Shown here: one piece after another, positions 1-13,296 of the stretch | Layout: the number at the start of each line of letters is the position of its first letter | Numbering within the stretch: the stretch's first letter is position 1 | Assembly (NCBI RefSeq): GCF_024294785.1 | Contig: NZ_JANCLT010000013.1 | Coordinates: 44,732 to 108,731, forward strand | DNA: 64,000 nt | Source of the DNA: Ectobacillus ponti | GTDB taxonomy: Bacteria > Bacillota > Bacilli > Bacillales > Bacillaceae_G | Reading direction: 5' to 3' | Notes under the pieces: model-generated | Told to the model about the DNA's origin: nothing | Database searches by the model: none | The model's input: the letters and a program-made list of their open reading frames with translations, nothing else | Translations under genes and position numbers: made by a program

Positions 1-1033
1 CGCGAAGGTGATTCTTGCCAGCCACCTTGGCCGTCCAAAAGGACAAGCTGTGGAGGAAATGCGTTTGACTCCTGTTGCAAAGCGTCTTGGCGAGCTTCTC
101 GGCAAAGATGTGAAGAAAACAGACGAGGCGTACGGCCCGGCTGTTGAAGCAGAAGTGAACAGCCTGCAGGAAGGCGATGTTCTTCTTCTTGAGAACGTGC
201 GCTTCTATGCAGGGGAAGAGAAGAATGATGCAGAGCTGGCGAAGGAATTCGCAAAGCTGGCTGACCTGTTTGTCAACGATGCATTCGGTGCGGCTCACCG
301 CGCACATGCATCCACTGCAGGCATTGCTGATTACATTCCGGCTGTTTCCGGCTTCCTGATGGAAAAAGAGCTTGAAGTACTTGGCAAGGCACTGTCCAAC
401 CCTGACCGTCCGTTCACTGCGATTATCGGCGGCGCGAAGGTAAAGGACAAAATCGGCGTCATCCGCCACCTGCTTGATAAAGTGGACAACCTGATCATCG
501 GCGGCGGCCTGGCTTACACATTCGTGAAGGCACAAGGCCACGAAGTCGGCAAGTCTCTGCTGGAAGCAGACAAGATTGACCTGGCTAACGAATTCATGGC
601 GCTGGCGAAAGAAAAAGGTGTAAACTTCTACATGCCGGTTGATGTTGTTGTGGCAGATGATTTCTCCGAAACAGCAAACAAGAAGGTTGTATCCATTGAA
701 GAAATTCCAAGCGATTGGGAAGCACTGGATATCGGACCGAAGACACGCGAGATCTACGCTGACGTGATCCGCAACTCCAAGCTGGTTGTTTGGAACGGAC
801 CAATGGGCGTATTTGAACTGAACGCATTCGCAGAAGGAACAAAGGCAGTGGCACAAGCGCTTGCTGATTCTCCTGATACATACTCTGTGATCGGCGGCGG
901 CGACTCTGCGGCAGCGGTTGAGAAATTTGGCCTTGCTGACAAGATGAGCCACATCTCCACAGGCGGCGGCGCTTCCTTGGAGTTCATGGAAGGCAAAGAG
1001 CTTCCAGGCGTAACGAGACTAAACGATAAGTAA
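1..1033 (+). CDS. pgk: Phosphoglycerate kinase, 5'-truncated by the window edge
   Basis: Cytoplasmic glycolytic enzyme making ATP and 3-phosphoglycerate from 1,3-bisphosphoglycerate. The frame is already open at base 2 and runs to TAA at 1031-1033; the first visible residues are [15 protein letters not shown], which in the family lie roughly 50 residues from the N-terminus, so the true start is outside. Visible hallmarks are the SHLGRPKG substrate segment, the [15 protein letters not shown] segment, the hinge region [14 protein letters not shown] and the C-terminal nucleotide loop [16 protein letters not shown]. It is the first visible gene of pgk-tpiA-gpmI-eno, but an unusually long spacer separates it from tpiA. 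An internal GTG at 8 is not the start. Confidence 0.98.
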   Translation, partial: AKVILASHLGRPKGQAVEEMRLTPVAKRLGELLGKDVKKTDEAYGPAVEAEVNSLQEGDVLLLENVRFYAGEEKNDAELAKEFAKLADLFVNDAFGAAHRAHASTAGIADYIPAVSGFLMEKELEVLGKALSNPDRPFTAIIGGAKVKDKIGVIRHLLDKVDNLIIGGGLAYTFVKAQGHEVGKSLLEADKIDLANEFMALAKEKGVNFYMPVDVVVADDFSETANKKVVSIEEIPSDWEALDIGPKTREIYADVIRNSKLVVWNGPMGVFELNAFAEGTKAVAQALADSPDTYSVIGGGDSAAAVEKFGLADKMSHISTGGGASLEFMEGKELPGVTRLNDK

Positions 1034-5117
<4,084 letters not shown>

Positions 5118-5163
5118 TTTCGCCATACGGATGGCATCTCTCAACACTTTATAATGACGCAGA

Positions 5164-5197
5164 CAAGACCGCGAGTGCAGACGCGGTCTTGTTTTTT
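5164..5197 (+). terminator. Intrinsic terminator of the glycolytic operon
   Basis: Perfect 10-base arms CAAGACCGCG (5164-5173) and CGCGGTCTTG (5182-5191) with an 8-base loop are followed by six T residues. It ends transcription after eno. Confidence 0.92.
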
Positions 5198-5330
5198 GTG
5201 TCGAAAAAGTAGGTATTATGTAACATTTTTTCCGCCCACGGTTCTTCCTTTTGTTATAATGAAGTAAGCTTTGCCGATTTGAGACACACTAGTCACATAC
5301 AGATATTTTAACATTAGGGAGAAGCTATAT

Positions 5331-6176
5331 ATGACAAAAAAGAAAATTGCCTGGGTTACAGACAGTACTGCAACCCTGTCTAAGGACTATATAGACAAAT
5401 ACAACATTCACGTTGTACCGATGGAAATTATTTTTGGCGATCAGTCGTACAGGGAAGACATTGATATTACTGCGGAAGATTTCTATAAGAAGCTATCCGA
5501 ATCCAAGGTGCTGCCGAAAACCTCGCAGCCGGCTTTGGGCAGCTTTGTGAACCTGTATGAACAGCTGAAGGAAGAATATGAATACGCAATCGCCATCCAT
5601 GCCTCCAGTGCACTGACGGGCACGTACCAATCCTCTGTGAGCGCTTCCCAAATGGCAGAGTTTCACAGTGTCGAGGTGATTGACTCCAAGATTGGTTCCT
5701 ACCCGCTGGGCAAAATGATTCAGCAGGGCGTCGAAATGGAAGAGCAGGGCAAGTCCTATGAGGAGATTGTGGCGTATCTGCGCACGCTGCCTGATAAAGC
5801 ACAGCTGTTAATGGCTCCGGGCAGTCTTGAGCAGCTGCATAAGGGCGGGCGGCTGTCTTCGGCACAGGCGATTATCGGCAACCTCATTCAGCTGAAGCTC
5901 ATCATTAAGTTCGACAACGGCAAGGTCATCATGCATGACCGCATCCGTACGGAGAAAAAAGTGAAGCTCCGCTTGTTTGAGATGTTTGCGGAGGTGGCGC
6001 CGCAGCTGAAGGAAGCCAGCGTCATTCACGCAAATGAAGCGGAGAAAGCACTGCAGTGGAAGGCAGAGCTGGAGCAGCTGTATCCGCATATTTCCTTTAC
6101 AACCACGATGTTCAGCCCGGTTCCGGGGGTGCATACTGGACAAGGGACGATGGGGTTGAGCTGGATTACAGAGTAA
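5331..6176 (+). CDS. DegV family fatty-acid-binding protein
   Basis: DegV/FakB-type cytoplasmic lipid-binding protein of 281 residues. In characterised FakB members the protein presents a fatty acid to the FakA kinase; which lipid this one binds cannot be read. The N-terminal motif AWVTDSTATLS and the HASSALTGTYQS segment are the family's ligand-carboxylate-binding elements, and LHKGGRLSSAQAIIGNL is the usual C-terminal-domain motif. ATG is preceded by AGGGAGAAG. A TATAAT lies at 5255-5260 in the upstream spacer but no good -35 box is seen. It is a single-gene unit between the eno terminator and its own terminator. Confidence 0.93.
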   Translation: MTKKKIAWVTDSTATLSKDYIDKYNIHVVPMEIIFGDQSYREDIDITAEDFYKKLSESKVLPKTSQPALGSFVNLYEQLKEEYEYAIAIHASSALTGTYQSSVSASQMAEFHSVEVIDSKIGSYPLGKMIQQGVEMEEQGKSYEEIVAYLRTLPDKAQLLMAPGSLEQLHKGGRLSSAQAIIGNLIQLKLIIKFDNGKVIMHDRIRTEKKVKLRLFEMFAEVAPQLKEASVIHANEAEKALQWKAELEQLYPHISFTTTMFSPVPGVHTGQGTMGLSWITE

Positions 6177-6204
6177 GACGGGTGAAGGGCACCCGTCTTT
6201 TTTT
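6176..6204 (+). terminator. Intrinsic terminator after degV
   Basis: Arms AGACGGGTG (6176-6184) and CACCCGTCT (6190-6198) followed by a run of T to 6204. The left arm begins on the last base of the degV stop codon. Confidence 0.9.
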
Positions 6205-6209
6205 AGTGC

Positions 6210-6292
6210 TGAAACGGTACGCTTCTTCCTGCAACAAAAAAGCGGGGGCCTGGAACAAACTCTTCAAAAAATGAAACCATTCGCCCCGGTTT
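6210..6292. repeat. Four 20-21-base phased units, TGAAACAAT family
   Basis: Degenerate units begin at 6210 (TGAAACGGT), 6230 (TGCAACAAA), 6251 (TGGAACAAA) and 6272 (TGAAACCAT), spaced 20, 21 and 21 bases, immediately downstream of the degV terminator. The same family recurs at 41244-41347 and 50681-50846. A lone similar unit sits at 6984, after the first DoxX gene. Confidence 0.6.
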
Positions 6293-6375
6293 GCAGCCGC
6301 CGGGAAGGATGCCGGGTGAAAATCTGACGTTTCTTCACACTCTTGCCGCACTTCCTCCATGATTTCGTCATAGTT

Positions 6376-6408
6376 CTGCCGTGCACAAGGACACGGCAGG
6401 GCTATAAT
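6376..6408 (+). promoter_or_regulatory. Promoter with overlapping inverted repeat upstream of the first DoxX gene
   Basis: An inverted repeat CTGCCGTG (6376-6383) / CACGGCAG (6392-6399) lies directly before a TATAAT -10 box at 6403-6408, where a repressor would block the -35 and spacer region. The preceding CTCCATGATT...TTCTGCC words also occur upstream of the second DoxX gene (TATAAT at 7099-7104). The regulator is not identifiable. Confidence 0.55.
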
Positions 6409-6475
6409 AAAGGTGTAGCAAGGAGATACAGACAATTGCTCAGTATTTCACAAATTGTAGAGGGGGAACAACACT

Positions 6476-6982
6476 ATGTTCGTTGAATTTCTTCGCCATA
6501 ACAAGTATGCATCTGCAATCTTAACTTTCTTACGTTTATATGTTGGTTATGAATGGCTCACAGCGGGATATGGCAAGCTGACAGCCGGCTTTGAAGCTGG
6601 CGGCTTCCTGAAGGGCGCCGCGGCAAAAGCTGTTGGCGATCATCCGGCTGTGCAGGCATGGTGGGCGGACTTCCTGAACAGCTTTGCCATTCCAAACGTG
6701 CACCTGTTCGAGGCTCTCATTCCTTGGGGCGAAACGCTCGTTGGCCTTGGCTTATTGCTCGGCTGCCTCACTAAATCCGCTGCCTTCTTCGGAATGATGA
6801 TGAACTTCGCGTTCATGCTCAGCGGCACTACCAGCACAAACCCGCAGCTCGTGCTGCTGTCCATCTTCATCATCATTGCCGGCCACAACGCTGGCAGAAT
6901 CGGTGTGGACGGTCTGCTGCACAAGTACGGCAAGGGCTTGAAATTCCCACACCTGCCTAAGCGGCATGCACCGCAGCACTGA
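6476..6982 (+). CDS. DoxX family membrane protein, copy 1
   Basis: Small integral membrane protein of 168 residues with about four hydrophobic segments. DoxX relatives include subunits of thiosulfate:quinone oxidoreductase and Bacillus CatD/MhqP-type proteins linked to quinone and thiol stress; the reaction here is not known. The start follows AGAGGGGG. Conserved pieces include RLYVGYEWLTAGYGKLT near the N-terminus and PWGETLVGLGLLLG in the middle. A close paralogue follows 158 bases downstream. It has its own promoter-like region with an inverted repeat and its own terminator, so the two copies look like separate units. The C-terminus carries an extra basic, His-rich tail. Confidence 0.88.
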   Translation: MFVEFLRHNKYASAILTFLRLYVGYEWLTAGYGKLTAGFEAGGFLKGAAAKAVGDHPAVQAWWADFLNSFAIPNVHLFEALIPWGETLVGLGLLLGCLTKSAAFFGMMMNFAFMLSGTTSTNPQLVLLSIFIIIAGHNAGRIGVDGLLHKYGKGLKFPHLPKRHAPQH

Positions 6983-6999
6983 ATGAAACCATTCCCACG

Positions 7000-7026
7000 G
7001 GGCTGACAAGCTGGTCAGCCCTTTTT
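7000..7026 (+). terminator. Intrinsic terminator after DoxX copy 1
   Basis: Arms GGGCTGAC (7000-7007) and GTCAGCCC (7014-7021) followed by five T residues. Confidence 0.88.
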
Positions 7027-7140
7027 GCTGTCATGATTTTGCGATTATTTCTCCATGATTCTGCCATACCTGCAGAGAGAGTCTCCCAAGGTGCGCCATA
7101 TAATGAGCAATGTAAGAAGAAACACCAAGGGGGGCATCTT

Positions 7141-7635
7141 ATGTTTATCAAATTTCTTCGTACAAATCAGTATGCGGCGGCTGTCTTAACGATTTTGCGC
7201 TTATATGTCGGGTACGAATGGCTCACCGCCGGTTATGAGAAGCTGACGGGCGGCTTTGATGCCGGCGGCTTTTTGAAGGGAGCCGTTGCAAAAGCGGCAG
7301 GCGATCATCCGGCTGTGCAAGCCTGGTGGGCACATTTTCTCGAAGGCTTTGCCATTCCGAATGTGGACCTGTTCAACTTCCTTGTGCCTTGGGGGGAAAC
7401 GCTTGTCGGTCTTGGGCTGCTGCTTGGCTGCTTCACGAGAACCGCCGCCTTCTTCGCCATGCTGATGAACTTCGCGTTCATGTTCAGCGGAACAACGAGC
7501 ACAAATCCGCAGCTTGTGCTGCTGTCTATCTTTATCATTCTTGCAGGCCATAACGCTGGAAAAATCGGTGTCGACGGCTTGCTGCACAAATACGGCAAGG
7601 GCTTGAAACGGACGAAGCAGACAGGACAGCAATAG
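7141..7635 (+). CDS. DoxX family membrane protein, copy 2
   Basis: Paralogue of the preceding gene, 164 residues, with nearly identical order of motifs (RLYVGYEWLTAGYEKLT, WGETLVGLGLLLGC, GTTSTNPQLVLLSIFII). The frame is open further upstream to 7033, but the ATG at 7141 is chosen because AAGGGGGG precedes it and the protein then aligns end to end with copy 1. TATAAT at 7099-7104 suggests an independent promoter. The copies differ mainly in the C-terminal tail. Role as in copy 1: membrane redox-associated, substrate unknown. Confidence 0.88.
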   Translation: MFIKFLRTNQYAAAVLTILRLYVGYEWLTAGYEKLTGGFDAGGFLKGAVAKAAGDHPAVQAWWAHFLEGFAIPNVDLFNFLVPWGETLVGLGLLLGCFTRTAAFFAMLMNFAFMFSGTTSTNPQLVLLSIFIILAGHNAGKIGVDGLLHKYGKGLKRTKQTGQQ

Positions 7636-7643
7636 CATCAGGG

Positions 7644-7671
7644 GGGACTGGTCATAAAGGCCGGTCCCTTT
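7644..7671 (+). terminator. Intrinsic terminator after DoxX copy 2
   Basis: Arms GGGACTGG (7644-7651) and CCGGTCCC (7661-7668) with one G-T pair, followed by a short T tract. Confidence 0.75.
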
Positions 7672-7759
7672 ACATTCCCTTCCGCTTCCTCTTGTGGCAG
7701 TCCTGCCTTTATGTTACAGTTAGGATAAGCTTTAGTGTGTATTTAGGAGGTTTCGGCAA

Positions 7760-7993
7760 GTGAGTACTTTTCTATCCGTTTTACTAATTATCGTTTCCGT
7801 TGTATTGATTGTGCTTGTTCTGCTGCAATCCAGCAAGAGCGCAGGCTTGTCCGGCGCGATCTCCGGCGGTGCGGAGCAGCTGTTCGGCAAGCAGAAGGCG
7901 CGCGGCTTTGAAGCGGTTTTGAATAACCTGACGATCGTATTTGCCGTTCTGTTCTTCATCCTGGCTGTTCTGGTTGCTTACGTAAAGCTGTAA
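7760..7993 (+). CDS. secG: Protein translocase subunit SecG
   Basis: Auxiliary membrane subunit of the SecYEG channel, 77 residues. Two hydrophobic segments (about residues 3-22 and 54-74) flank the family's cytoplasmic loop [22 protein letters not shown], here read as two overlapping pieces [10 protein letters not shown] and [10 protein letters not shown]. It starts with GTG at 7760 behind TAGGAGGTTTCGG. The order secG, esterase, rnr, smpB, ssrA is a conserved Bacillaceae neighbourhood, which supports the call. Confidence 0.96.
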   Translation: MSTFLSVLLIIVSVVLIVLVLLQSSKSAGLSGAISGGAEQLFGKQKARGFEAVLNNLTIVFAVLFFILAVLVAYVKL

Positions 7994-8002
7994 CATGCAG
8001 AA

Positions 8003-8030
8003 AGATTCAACACTCTGTTGAGTCTTTTTT
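8003..8030 (+). terminator. Intrinsic terminator after secG
   Basis: Arms AGATTCAACA (8003-8012) and TGTTGAGTCT (8016-8025), one wobble pair, then a T run. Confidence 0.88.
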
Positions 8031-8095
8031 GTTTTCCTGCAAAAGCTAATCAGTGATACACTAGGCTATGTACCAAAAAGGAAAGAGGAAGAGAC

Positions 8096-8836
8096 ATGAA
8101 GCTAGCATCTCCACAACCATTTACATTCACCGGCGGCGACCGGGCAGTCCTGCTGCTGCACGGCTTTACCGGTAACTCCGCCGATGTGCGCATGCTGGGC
8201 CGTTTTTTAGAGAAAAAGGGCTATACATGCCATGCGCCGATTTATAAAGGCCACGGTGTGCCGCCGGAGCAGCTCGTCCATACAGGACCGGAGGACTGGT
8301 GGCAGGACGTGATGGATGCCTACAACCATCTGCGTGATATGGGTCATGAAAAAATTGCTGCGGTCGGCCTGTCGCTTGGCGGCGTATTTTCCTTGAAGCT
8401 CGCCTATACGCAGCCGATTCTCGGCGTTGTGCCGATGTGCGCCCCGATGTATATCAAGAGCGAAGAAATCATGTATCAAGGAGTTTTGGCCTACGCCAGA
8501 GAATATAAGAAGAGAGAGCGCAAATCGCCGGAGCAAATTGAAGAAGAAATGTTCGCCTTCAAGCAGGCGCCGATGAACACGCTGCGGGCGCTGCAGAGCC
8601 TGATCCGCGATGTGCGCAACAACATTGACATGATTTATGCGCCGACGTTTGTCGTACAGGCGCGCCACGATGAGATGATCAACACGGACAGCGCCAACAT
8701 CATCTATAACGGTGTGGAATCCAATGTGAAGCAAATCAAGTGGTATGAGGAATCCTCCCATGTCATTACGCTTGACAAGCAACGCGATGAACTGCATGAG
8801 GATATATACAGCTTCTTAGAGCAACTAGATTGGTAA
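8096..8836 (+). CDS. est: Est30-type carboxylesterase
   Basis: Cytoplasmic alpha/beta hydrolase of 246 residues acting on short-chain carboxyl esters. It shows the oxyanion-side motif [12 protein letters not shown], the nucleophile elbow GLSLGG, an Asp in VVQARHDEM and the catalytic His in ESSHVITLD, matching the Geobacillus Est30/YvaK group. ATG follows AAAGGAAAGAGG. It sits between secG and rnr as in relatives, but terminators on both sides make it monocistronic here. The downstream terminator stem starts inside the coding region, five codons before the end. Confidence 0.93.
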   Translation: MKLASPQPFTFTGGDRAVLLLHGFTGNSADVRMLGRFLEKKGYTCHAPIYKGHGVPPEQLVHTGPEDWWQDVMDAYNHLRDMGHEKIAAVGLSLGGVFSLKLAYTQPILGVVPMCAPMYIKSEEIMYQGVLAYAREYKKRERKSPEQIEEEMFAFKQAPMNTLRALQSLIRDVRNNIDMIYAPTFVVQARHDEMINTDSANIIYNGVESNVKQIKWYEESSHVITLDKQRDELHEDIYSFLEQLDW

Positions 8837-8856
8837 GTCTAGTTGCGTCTTTTTTT
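8821..8856 (+). terminator. Intrinsic terminator overlapping the end of est
   Basis: Arms GCAACTAGA (8821-8829) and TCTAGTTGC (8838-8846) enclose the stop codon; T residues follow from 8849. Confidence 0.9.
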
Positions 8857-8923
8857 GAATTATACATATTGCGAAAACAGGAAACACTATACCATATGAT
8901 TGTCTATAAAAGGAGGGAATTCA

Positions 8924-11320
8924 TTGGAAGCCCATATTCAAGAACATATAAACCGGCTTCTCGCTTTCATGCGGGAGGAAGCATATAAGCCGTTGACCGT
9001 GCAGGAGCTTGAGGAAGCATTCGGCATTAAGGAAGCGGTGGATTTCAAGGATTTTGTCAAAGCGCTCGTCCTGATGGAGGAGCAAGGCTCGGTGGTCCGC
9101 ACACGCACAAACCGCTACGGCCTGCCGGAAAAGATGAATCTTATCCGCGGCAAGGTGACCGGCCATTCCCGCGGCTTTGCGTTCGTGGTGCCGGAGGATA
9201 AGCAGTCTGTCATCGGCGAGGACATCTTTATTCCGCCAAACGAGCTGAATGGAGCCATGCATGGTGACATCGTGCTGGTGCGCGTCAGCGCAGAATCCAG
9301 CGGCACGCGCAAGGAAGGCACCGTGATCCGGATTGTGGAACGCGGCACGAAGGAGATTGTCGGGACATACACAGAATCCCGCAATTTCGGCTTTGTCATC
9401 CCGGATGACAAGCGCATCATCGGCGATGTCTTTATCCCGAAAACAGCCACCATGGGAGCGGTTGAGGGGCATAAGGTTGTAGTGAAAATTATTGCTTACC
9501 CGCAGGACCGGATGAGTGCTGAGGGCGAGGTCGTACAAATCCTCGGCCATAAAAACGACCCGGGCGTGGACATTCTCTCTGTCATCCATAAGCACCATCT
9601 GCCGCAGGCGTTTCCACAGGAAGCCTTGGATCATGCGAACAGTGTGCCCGATACGATTGATGAGCGTGACCTTAACGGACGCCGCGATTTGCGTGATCAG
9701 GTCATTGTCACCATTGACGGTGCGGACGCAAAGGACCTGGATGATGCGGTAACGGTAACGAAGCTGCCAAACGGCAACTACCGCCTAGGTGTCCATATTG
9801 CGGATGTCAGCCACTATGTGACGGAGGATTCCGCGATTGATAAGGAAGCGGCGGAGCGCGGGACAAGTATCTATCTCGTAGACCGTGTGATTCCGATGAT
9901 TCCGCACCGCCTGTCCAACGGCATTTGCTCCCTGAATCCGAAGGTGGACCGCCTGACGCTGTCCTGCGATATGGAGATCAACAGCAAGGGCGAAGTGGTG
10001 AAGCATGAGATTTTCCAGAGCGTCATCAAGACGACTGAGCGGATGACATACTACGATGTGAACCGCATTCTTGAGGACGAGGATGAGGAGCTGCTTGGGC
10101 GCTATGAGCCGCTCATTCCGATGTTCCGCGACATGAGAGACCTGGCAGCCATCCTGCGCAAGAAGCGGATGGAGCGCGGCGCCATCGACTTTGATTTTAA
10201 GGAAGCAAAGGTGCTTGTCGACGAAGAGGGCCATCCAAAGGATGTTGTGCTGCGTGAGCGTTCCACAGCGGAAAAGCTGATTGAGGAATTCATGCTGGCG
10301 GCAAACGAAACAGTGGCGGAGCACTTCCATTGGATGAATGTGCCATTCATGTATCGTGTCCACGAGGATCCGAAGGAAGACAAGCTGGAGCGCTTCTTCG
10401 AGTTCATCACCAACTTCGGCTACACGGTAAAAGGAAAGGCGAACGACATCCATCCGCGTGCCCTCCAGCAAATTCTGGAGATGGTGCAGGGGCAGCCGGA
10501 GGAAATGGTCATTTCGACTGTCATGCTCCGCTCCATGAAGCAGGCACGCTATGATGCGGAAAGCCTGGGCCACTTCGGCTTGTCAACCGAGTACTACACG
10601 CACTTTACATCGCCGATCCGCCGGTATCCGGACTTAATCGTGCACCGCCTCATCCGCACGTACTTGATTCATGGTGACATCAGTGCGGAAACACAGGCGA
10701 TCTGGCGCGAGAAGGTATCGGCCATTGCGGAGCACTCCTCCAACATGGAGCGCCGCGCGGTCGAGGCGGAACGCGAAGTCGATGAGATGAAGAAGGCCGA
10801 ATTCATGGTGGACAAAATCGGCGAAGAGTTCGAGGGCATCATTTCTTCCGTTACGAACTTCGGCATGTTCGTCGAGCTGCCAAACACCATTGAAGGCATG
10901 ATCCACGTCTCGAATCTGACGGACGACTATTACCGCTATGACGAGCGCAGCTATGCCATGATCGGCGAGCGCACCGGCACCGTGTTCCGCATCGGGGATC
11001 AGATTACGATCCGCGTGGTGAACGTGAACAAGGACGAGCGCGCGATTGACTTTGAAGTCGTCGGCATGAAGACCAACCGCCGTCCGGAGCGGAAGGACCG
11101 TCCAACGGTCATTGCTGAACCGAGCCGGAGCGGGCGCAAGCGCCGGGAAGGTGAGAGAAGTGAGCGTGGCGGCGGACGCGGAGAGAGCCGCCGGGGCGGA
11201 GGAGAAGGCCGCCGCAGCAGCAGCGGCGGAAGCAGCAGTGCTCCTGCTGGCGGGCGCAAGAAGAAAAGCTTCTTCGAGAATGCGCCGGCAGCGAAGCGGA
11301 AAAAGAAGAAACGCCGTTAA
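8924..11320 (+). CDS. rnr: Ribonuclease R
   Basis: Processive 3'-5' exoribonuclease that degrades structured RNA and works with SmpB-tmRNA on non-stop mRNAs. With the TTG start at 8924 (behind AAAAGGAGGG) it has 798 residues; an earlier in-frame TTG at 8900 would place the ribosome site inside the gene and is rejected. Order: N-terminal winged helix (about 5-65), two cold-shock OB folds (about 70-225), RNB catalytic domain (about 250-580) with the acidic cluster [12 protein letters not shown]1 domain (about 630-710) and a low-complexity Arg/Gly/Ser tail ending in KKKKRR. smpB and ssrA lie 3 kb downstream, interrupted by three minus-strand genes. Confidence 0.97.
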   Translation: MEAHIQEHINRLLAFMREEAYKPLTVQELEEAFGIKEAVDFKDFVKALVLMEEQGSVVRTRTNRYGLPEKMNLIRGKVTGHSRGFAFVVPEDKQSVIGEDIFIPPNELNGAMHGDIVLVRVSAESSGTRKEGTVIRIVERGTKEIVGTYTESRNFGFVIPDDKRIIGDVFIPKTATMGAVEGHKVVVKIIAYPQDRMSAEGEVVQILGHKNDPGVDILSVIHKHHLPQAFPQEALDHANSVPDTIDERDLNGRRDLRDQVIVTIDGADAKDLDDAVTVTKLPNGNYRLGVHIADVSHYVTEDSAIDKEAAERGTSIYLVDRVIPMIPHRLSNGICSLNPKVDRLTLSCDMEINSKGEVVKHEIFQSVIKTTERMTYYDVNRILEDEDEELLGRYEPLIPMFRDMRDLAAILRKKRMERGAIDFDFKEAKVLVDEEGHPKDVVLRERSTAEKLIEEFMLAANETVAEHFHWMNVPFMYRVHEDPKEDKLERFFEFITNFGYTVKGKANDIHPRALQQILEMVQGQPEEMVISTVMLRSMKQARYDAESLGHFGLSTEYYTHFTSPIRRYPDLIVHRLIRTYLIHGDISAETQAIWREKVSAIAEHSSNMERRAVEAEREVDEMKKAEFMVDKIGEEFEGIISSVTNFGMFVELPNTIEGMIHVSNLTDDYYRYDERSYAMIGERTGTVFRIGDQITIRVVNVNKDERAIDFEVVGMKTNRRPERKDRPTVIAEPSRSGRKRREGERSERGGGRGESRRGGGEGRRSSSGGSSSAPAGGRKKKSFFENAPAAKRKKKKRR

Positions 11321-11328
11321 CTGAAAGG

Positions 11329-11353
11329 GGGGCTGACTTATGTCAGCCCCTTT
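11329..11353 (+). terminator. Terminator-like hairpin after rnr
   Basis: Arms GGGGCTGAC (11329-11337) and GTCAGCCCC (11342-11350) with a 4-base loop; only three T residues follow. Confidence 0.75.
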
Positions 11354-11404
11354 GCTGTTGAAAAAGGTTGCAATCAACTATGCCAACTCTAGCTTTCGCA
11401 GTAT

Positions 11405-11488
11405 CCATCAAATCTGAAAGAATAACCCTCAAATCCGCAAAATTAACCATCAAATCTAAAGAAATAACCCTCAAATCCGAAAGAATAT
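11405..11488. repeat. Four exact-period 21-base units, CAAATC family
   Basis: Units start at 11405, 11426, 11447 and 11468 without any gap. Units 1 and 3 begin CCATCAAATCT, units 2 and 4 begin CCCTCAAATCC, so there is a 42-base higher-order alternation. A fragment (CCGACAAAAG) continues at 11489. The array fills the space between the rnr terminator and the convergent nitrilase gene. Confidence 0.85.
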
Positions 11489-11521
11489 CCGACAAAAGAA
11501 AGGCTGGCTGTTCTAAGCAGC

Positions 11522-12460
11522 TTATTTTTGCAGCTTCACATGCTCCCGCTTTTCCTCATTCACAACCAGTTGGAATACATCCGGACGCCCATAGTGGCCG
11601 ACAGCATCAAAATCAAACTGGCTGGCTACGATATCCCTCAGGTCTAAATCAGCATATAAAATCTCTTCCTTGCCGAAAACAGGCCCTGCGATATAGTCCC
11701 CCAACGGACCGACAATGGCGCTGCCGCCCGGGCACATTTCATCAGACGAAGCCGCCAAATCGTCATAGCAGGCCAAATCATCCGGGTACATATCCTTTGT
11801 CACATACTGGTTGCAGGAGAGGACGAAGCAGCGTCCCTCCGCGGCGATATGCCGGATAGTGGACTGCCAGAGCTCACGGGAATCGGCCGTCGGGGCGATG
11901 TAGAGTTGGACACCCTTTGCATACATGGCGGCCCGGGCGAGCGGCATATAATTTTCCCAACAAATCAACGCGCCAATTTTCCCGTATGGTGTTTCAAACA
12001 CCGACAGCGTGCTGCCGTCGCCTTCACCCCAAATGAGGCGCTCTGAGCCGGTCGGCTTCAGCTTGCGGTGCTTGCCGAGCAGCGACCCGTCCGGCCCGAA
12101 GAACAGAACCGAGCAGTACAATGTGCCGCCACTCGTATCCATATCGCGCTCAATCACGCCAATCACCATATACACACCGGCCTTGCGGGCTGCCTCGCCG
12201 AGCCGTTCGGTTGTGGCGCTCGGCACGGGCACCGAGTTCTCCCAATAGCGCAGCCAATCCTTCCGCCCCTCCGGCGAACGGCTGCCGACCAATGCCCCGA
12301 AGCTGAGGCCGCGCGGGTATGCCGGAATAAAAGCCTCCGGAAACACCACAATCTTCGCTCCCTGTTCCCCTGCCTGCAGCGTCAGGGACACCGCTTTTTC
12401 TGTGCTTGCTTCCCGGTCCATAATCACGGAAGCGGCCTGTACAACAGCTACCTTTGTCAT
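11522..12460 (-). CDS. Nitrilase family carbon-nitrogen hydrolase
   Basis: Cytoplasmic thiol hydrolase of 312 residues, probably a true nitrilase converting an organic nitrile to its carboxylate and ammonia. The Glu-Lys-Cys triad is visible: Glu42 in VVFPEAF, Lys133 in HRKLKPTGSE and Cys167 in LICWENYMPLAR. HRKLKPT and the CWEN motif favour nitrilase or cyanide hydratase over amidase branches. Start ATG at 12460 follows a GGGGGAAC-type site. The gene is read away from a two-gene ABC exporter (11 bases downstream of it), so they may be cotranscribed. The substrate cannot be inferred. Confidence 0.9.
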   Translation of the reverse strand: MTKVAVVQAASVIMDREASTEKAVSLTLQAGEQGAKIVVFPEAFIPAYPRGLSFGALVGSRSPEGRKDWLRYWENSVPVPSATTERLGEAARKAGVYMVIGVIERDMDTSGGTLYCSVLFFGPDGSLLGKHRKLKPTGSERLIWGEGDGSTLSVFETPYGKIGALICWENYMPLARAAMYAKGVQLYIAPTADSRELWQSTIRHIAAEGRCFVLSCNQYVTKDMYPDDLACYDDLAASSDEMCPGGSAIVGPLGDYIAGPVFGKEEILYADLDLRDIVASQFDFDAVGHYGRPDVFQLVVNEEKREHVKLQK

Positions 12461-12471
12461 CGTAGTTCCCC

Positions 12472-13296
12472 CTAGATTTGCTTTTCAAACAACAGATTAC
12501 GATCATTATACCGTGTGATGAGCTTCAGCAGCAGCACATTTCCGACAAGCAGCACAAGACCAATCGCAAACAGCAGCATTGGGCTCAACAGCAGCATGCC
12601 TGTTGCCTGTCCGATCACTAACGCGATAACCGGCAGAACGATTGTTGCGCCCATTTGCTGGGCTGCTTGAAAGCTCTGCACCCGGGCGGAAATCAACACG
12701 TTGAGCAGCACGCTGAACAAGGAAAGAATCGGCGAGAGCCAGAACACCAGCAGCAGCCAGTTTGCGTTCATCGCGAGCAGCTCTGGAAACATGCCGATGG
12801 TCAGCCCGTTCACCACGAGGCAAAACAAGACGAAGCTGATGAAGGACAGCACTATAGCCGGCAACAGCGCGGACAGCACCTTGCCGACAAACAGCTCGGT
12901 CATGGTGATGGGCGCAAACAGCAGGCTTTCCAGTGTCCGCCGCTCCTTCTCGCCGACGAAGCTGTTCGCCGCCGTCATCATGGAATTGAGGCACGGAATG
13001 AGCAGAAACAGAGAGCCGAGCATGTAGTTCACCAATACATAAATCATTTGCTTGCTGCCGGACCAGCTCCGCATATCCTGCGCCATGTCGGCCGGCAAGG
13101 CCTGCAGCACAGCCTGGATCATATCCTTCATATCCTTTGTGTCTGTCGGCGCCAGCTTGGCCGCCAGAATGATTCCACCTGGCATCAGCACACAGAGGAT
13201 GAGCGGCAGCACCACCATGCCGCCCCAAATTTGATTGTTGGTCGTAATGGCGCGCATATCCTTTTGGGCGATGGCCCAGATGACCGACTTATTCAT
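12472..13296 (-). CDS. ABC-2 type exporter permease
   Basis: Membrane half of an ABC exporter, 274 residues from the ATG at 13296, which is preceded on its strand by TTAGGGGGAAG; the reading frame extends further upstream but that would overlap the ATPase gene more deeply. About six hydrophobic segments are visible, with a long extracytoplasmic loop after the first, and the sequence GEKERRTLESLLFAPI is a typical NatB/ABC-2 cytoplasmic loop. The start overlaps the end of the ATPase gene by 8 bases. NatAB-like sodium export or antimicrobial efflux are possible; the substrate is unknown. Confidence 0.87.
   Translation of the reverse strand: MNKSVIWAIAQKDMRAITTNNQIWGGMVVLPLILCVLMPGGIILAAKLAPTDTKDMKDMIQAVLQALPADMAQDMRSWSGSKQMIYVLVNYMLGSLFLLIPCLNSMMTAANSFVGEKERRTLESLLFAPITMTELFVGKVLSALLPAIVLSFISFVLFCLVVNGLTIGMFPELLAMNANWLLLVFWLSPILSLFSVLLNVLISARVQSFQAAQQMGATIVLPVIALVIGQATGMLLLSPMLLFAIGLVLLVGNVLLLKLITRYNDRNLLFEKQI

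Noticed and set aside
11368-11859. 163-codon plus-strand frame covering the CAAATC array
   Set aside because: The seven-residue protein periodicity is only the 21-base DNA repeat read as codons, and the rest is antisense to the nitrilase.
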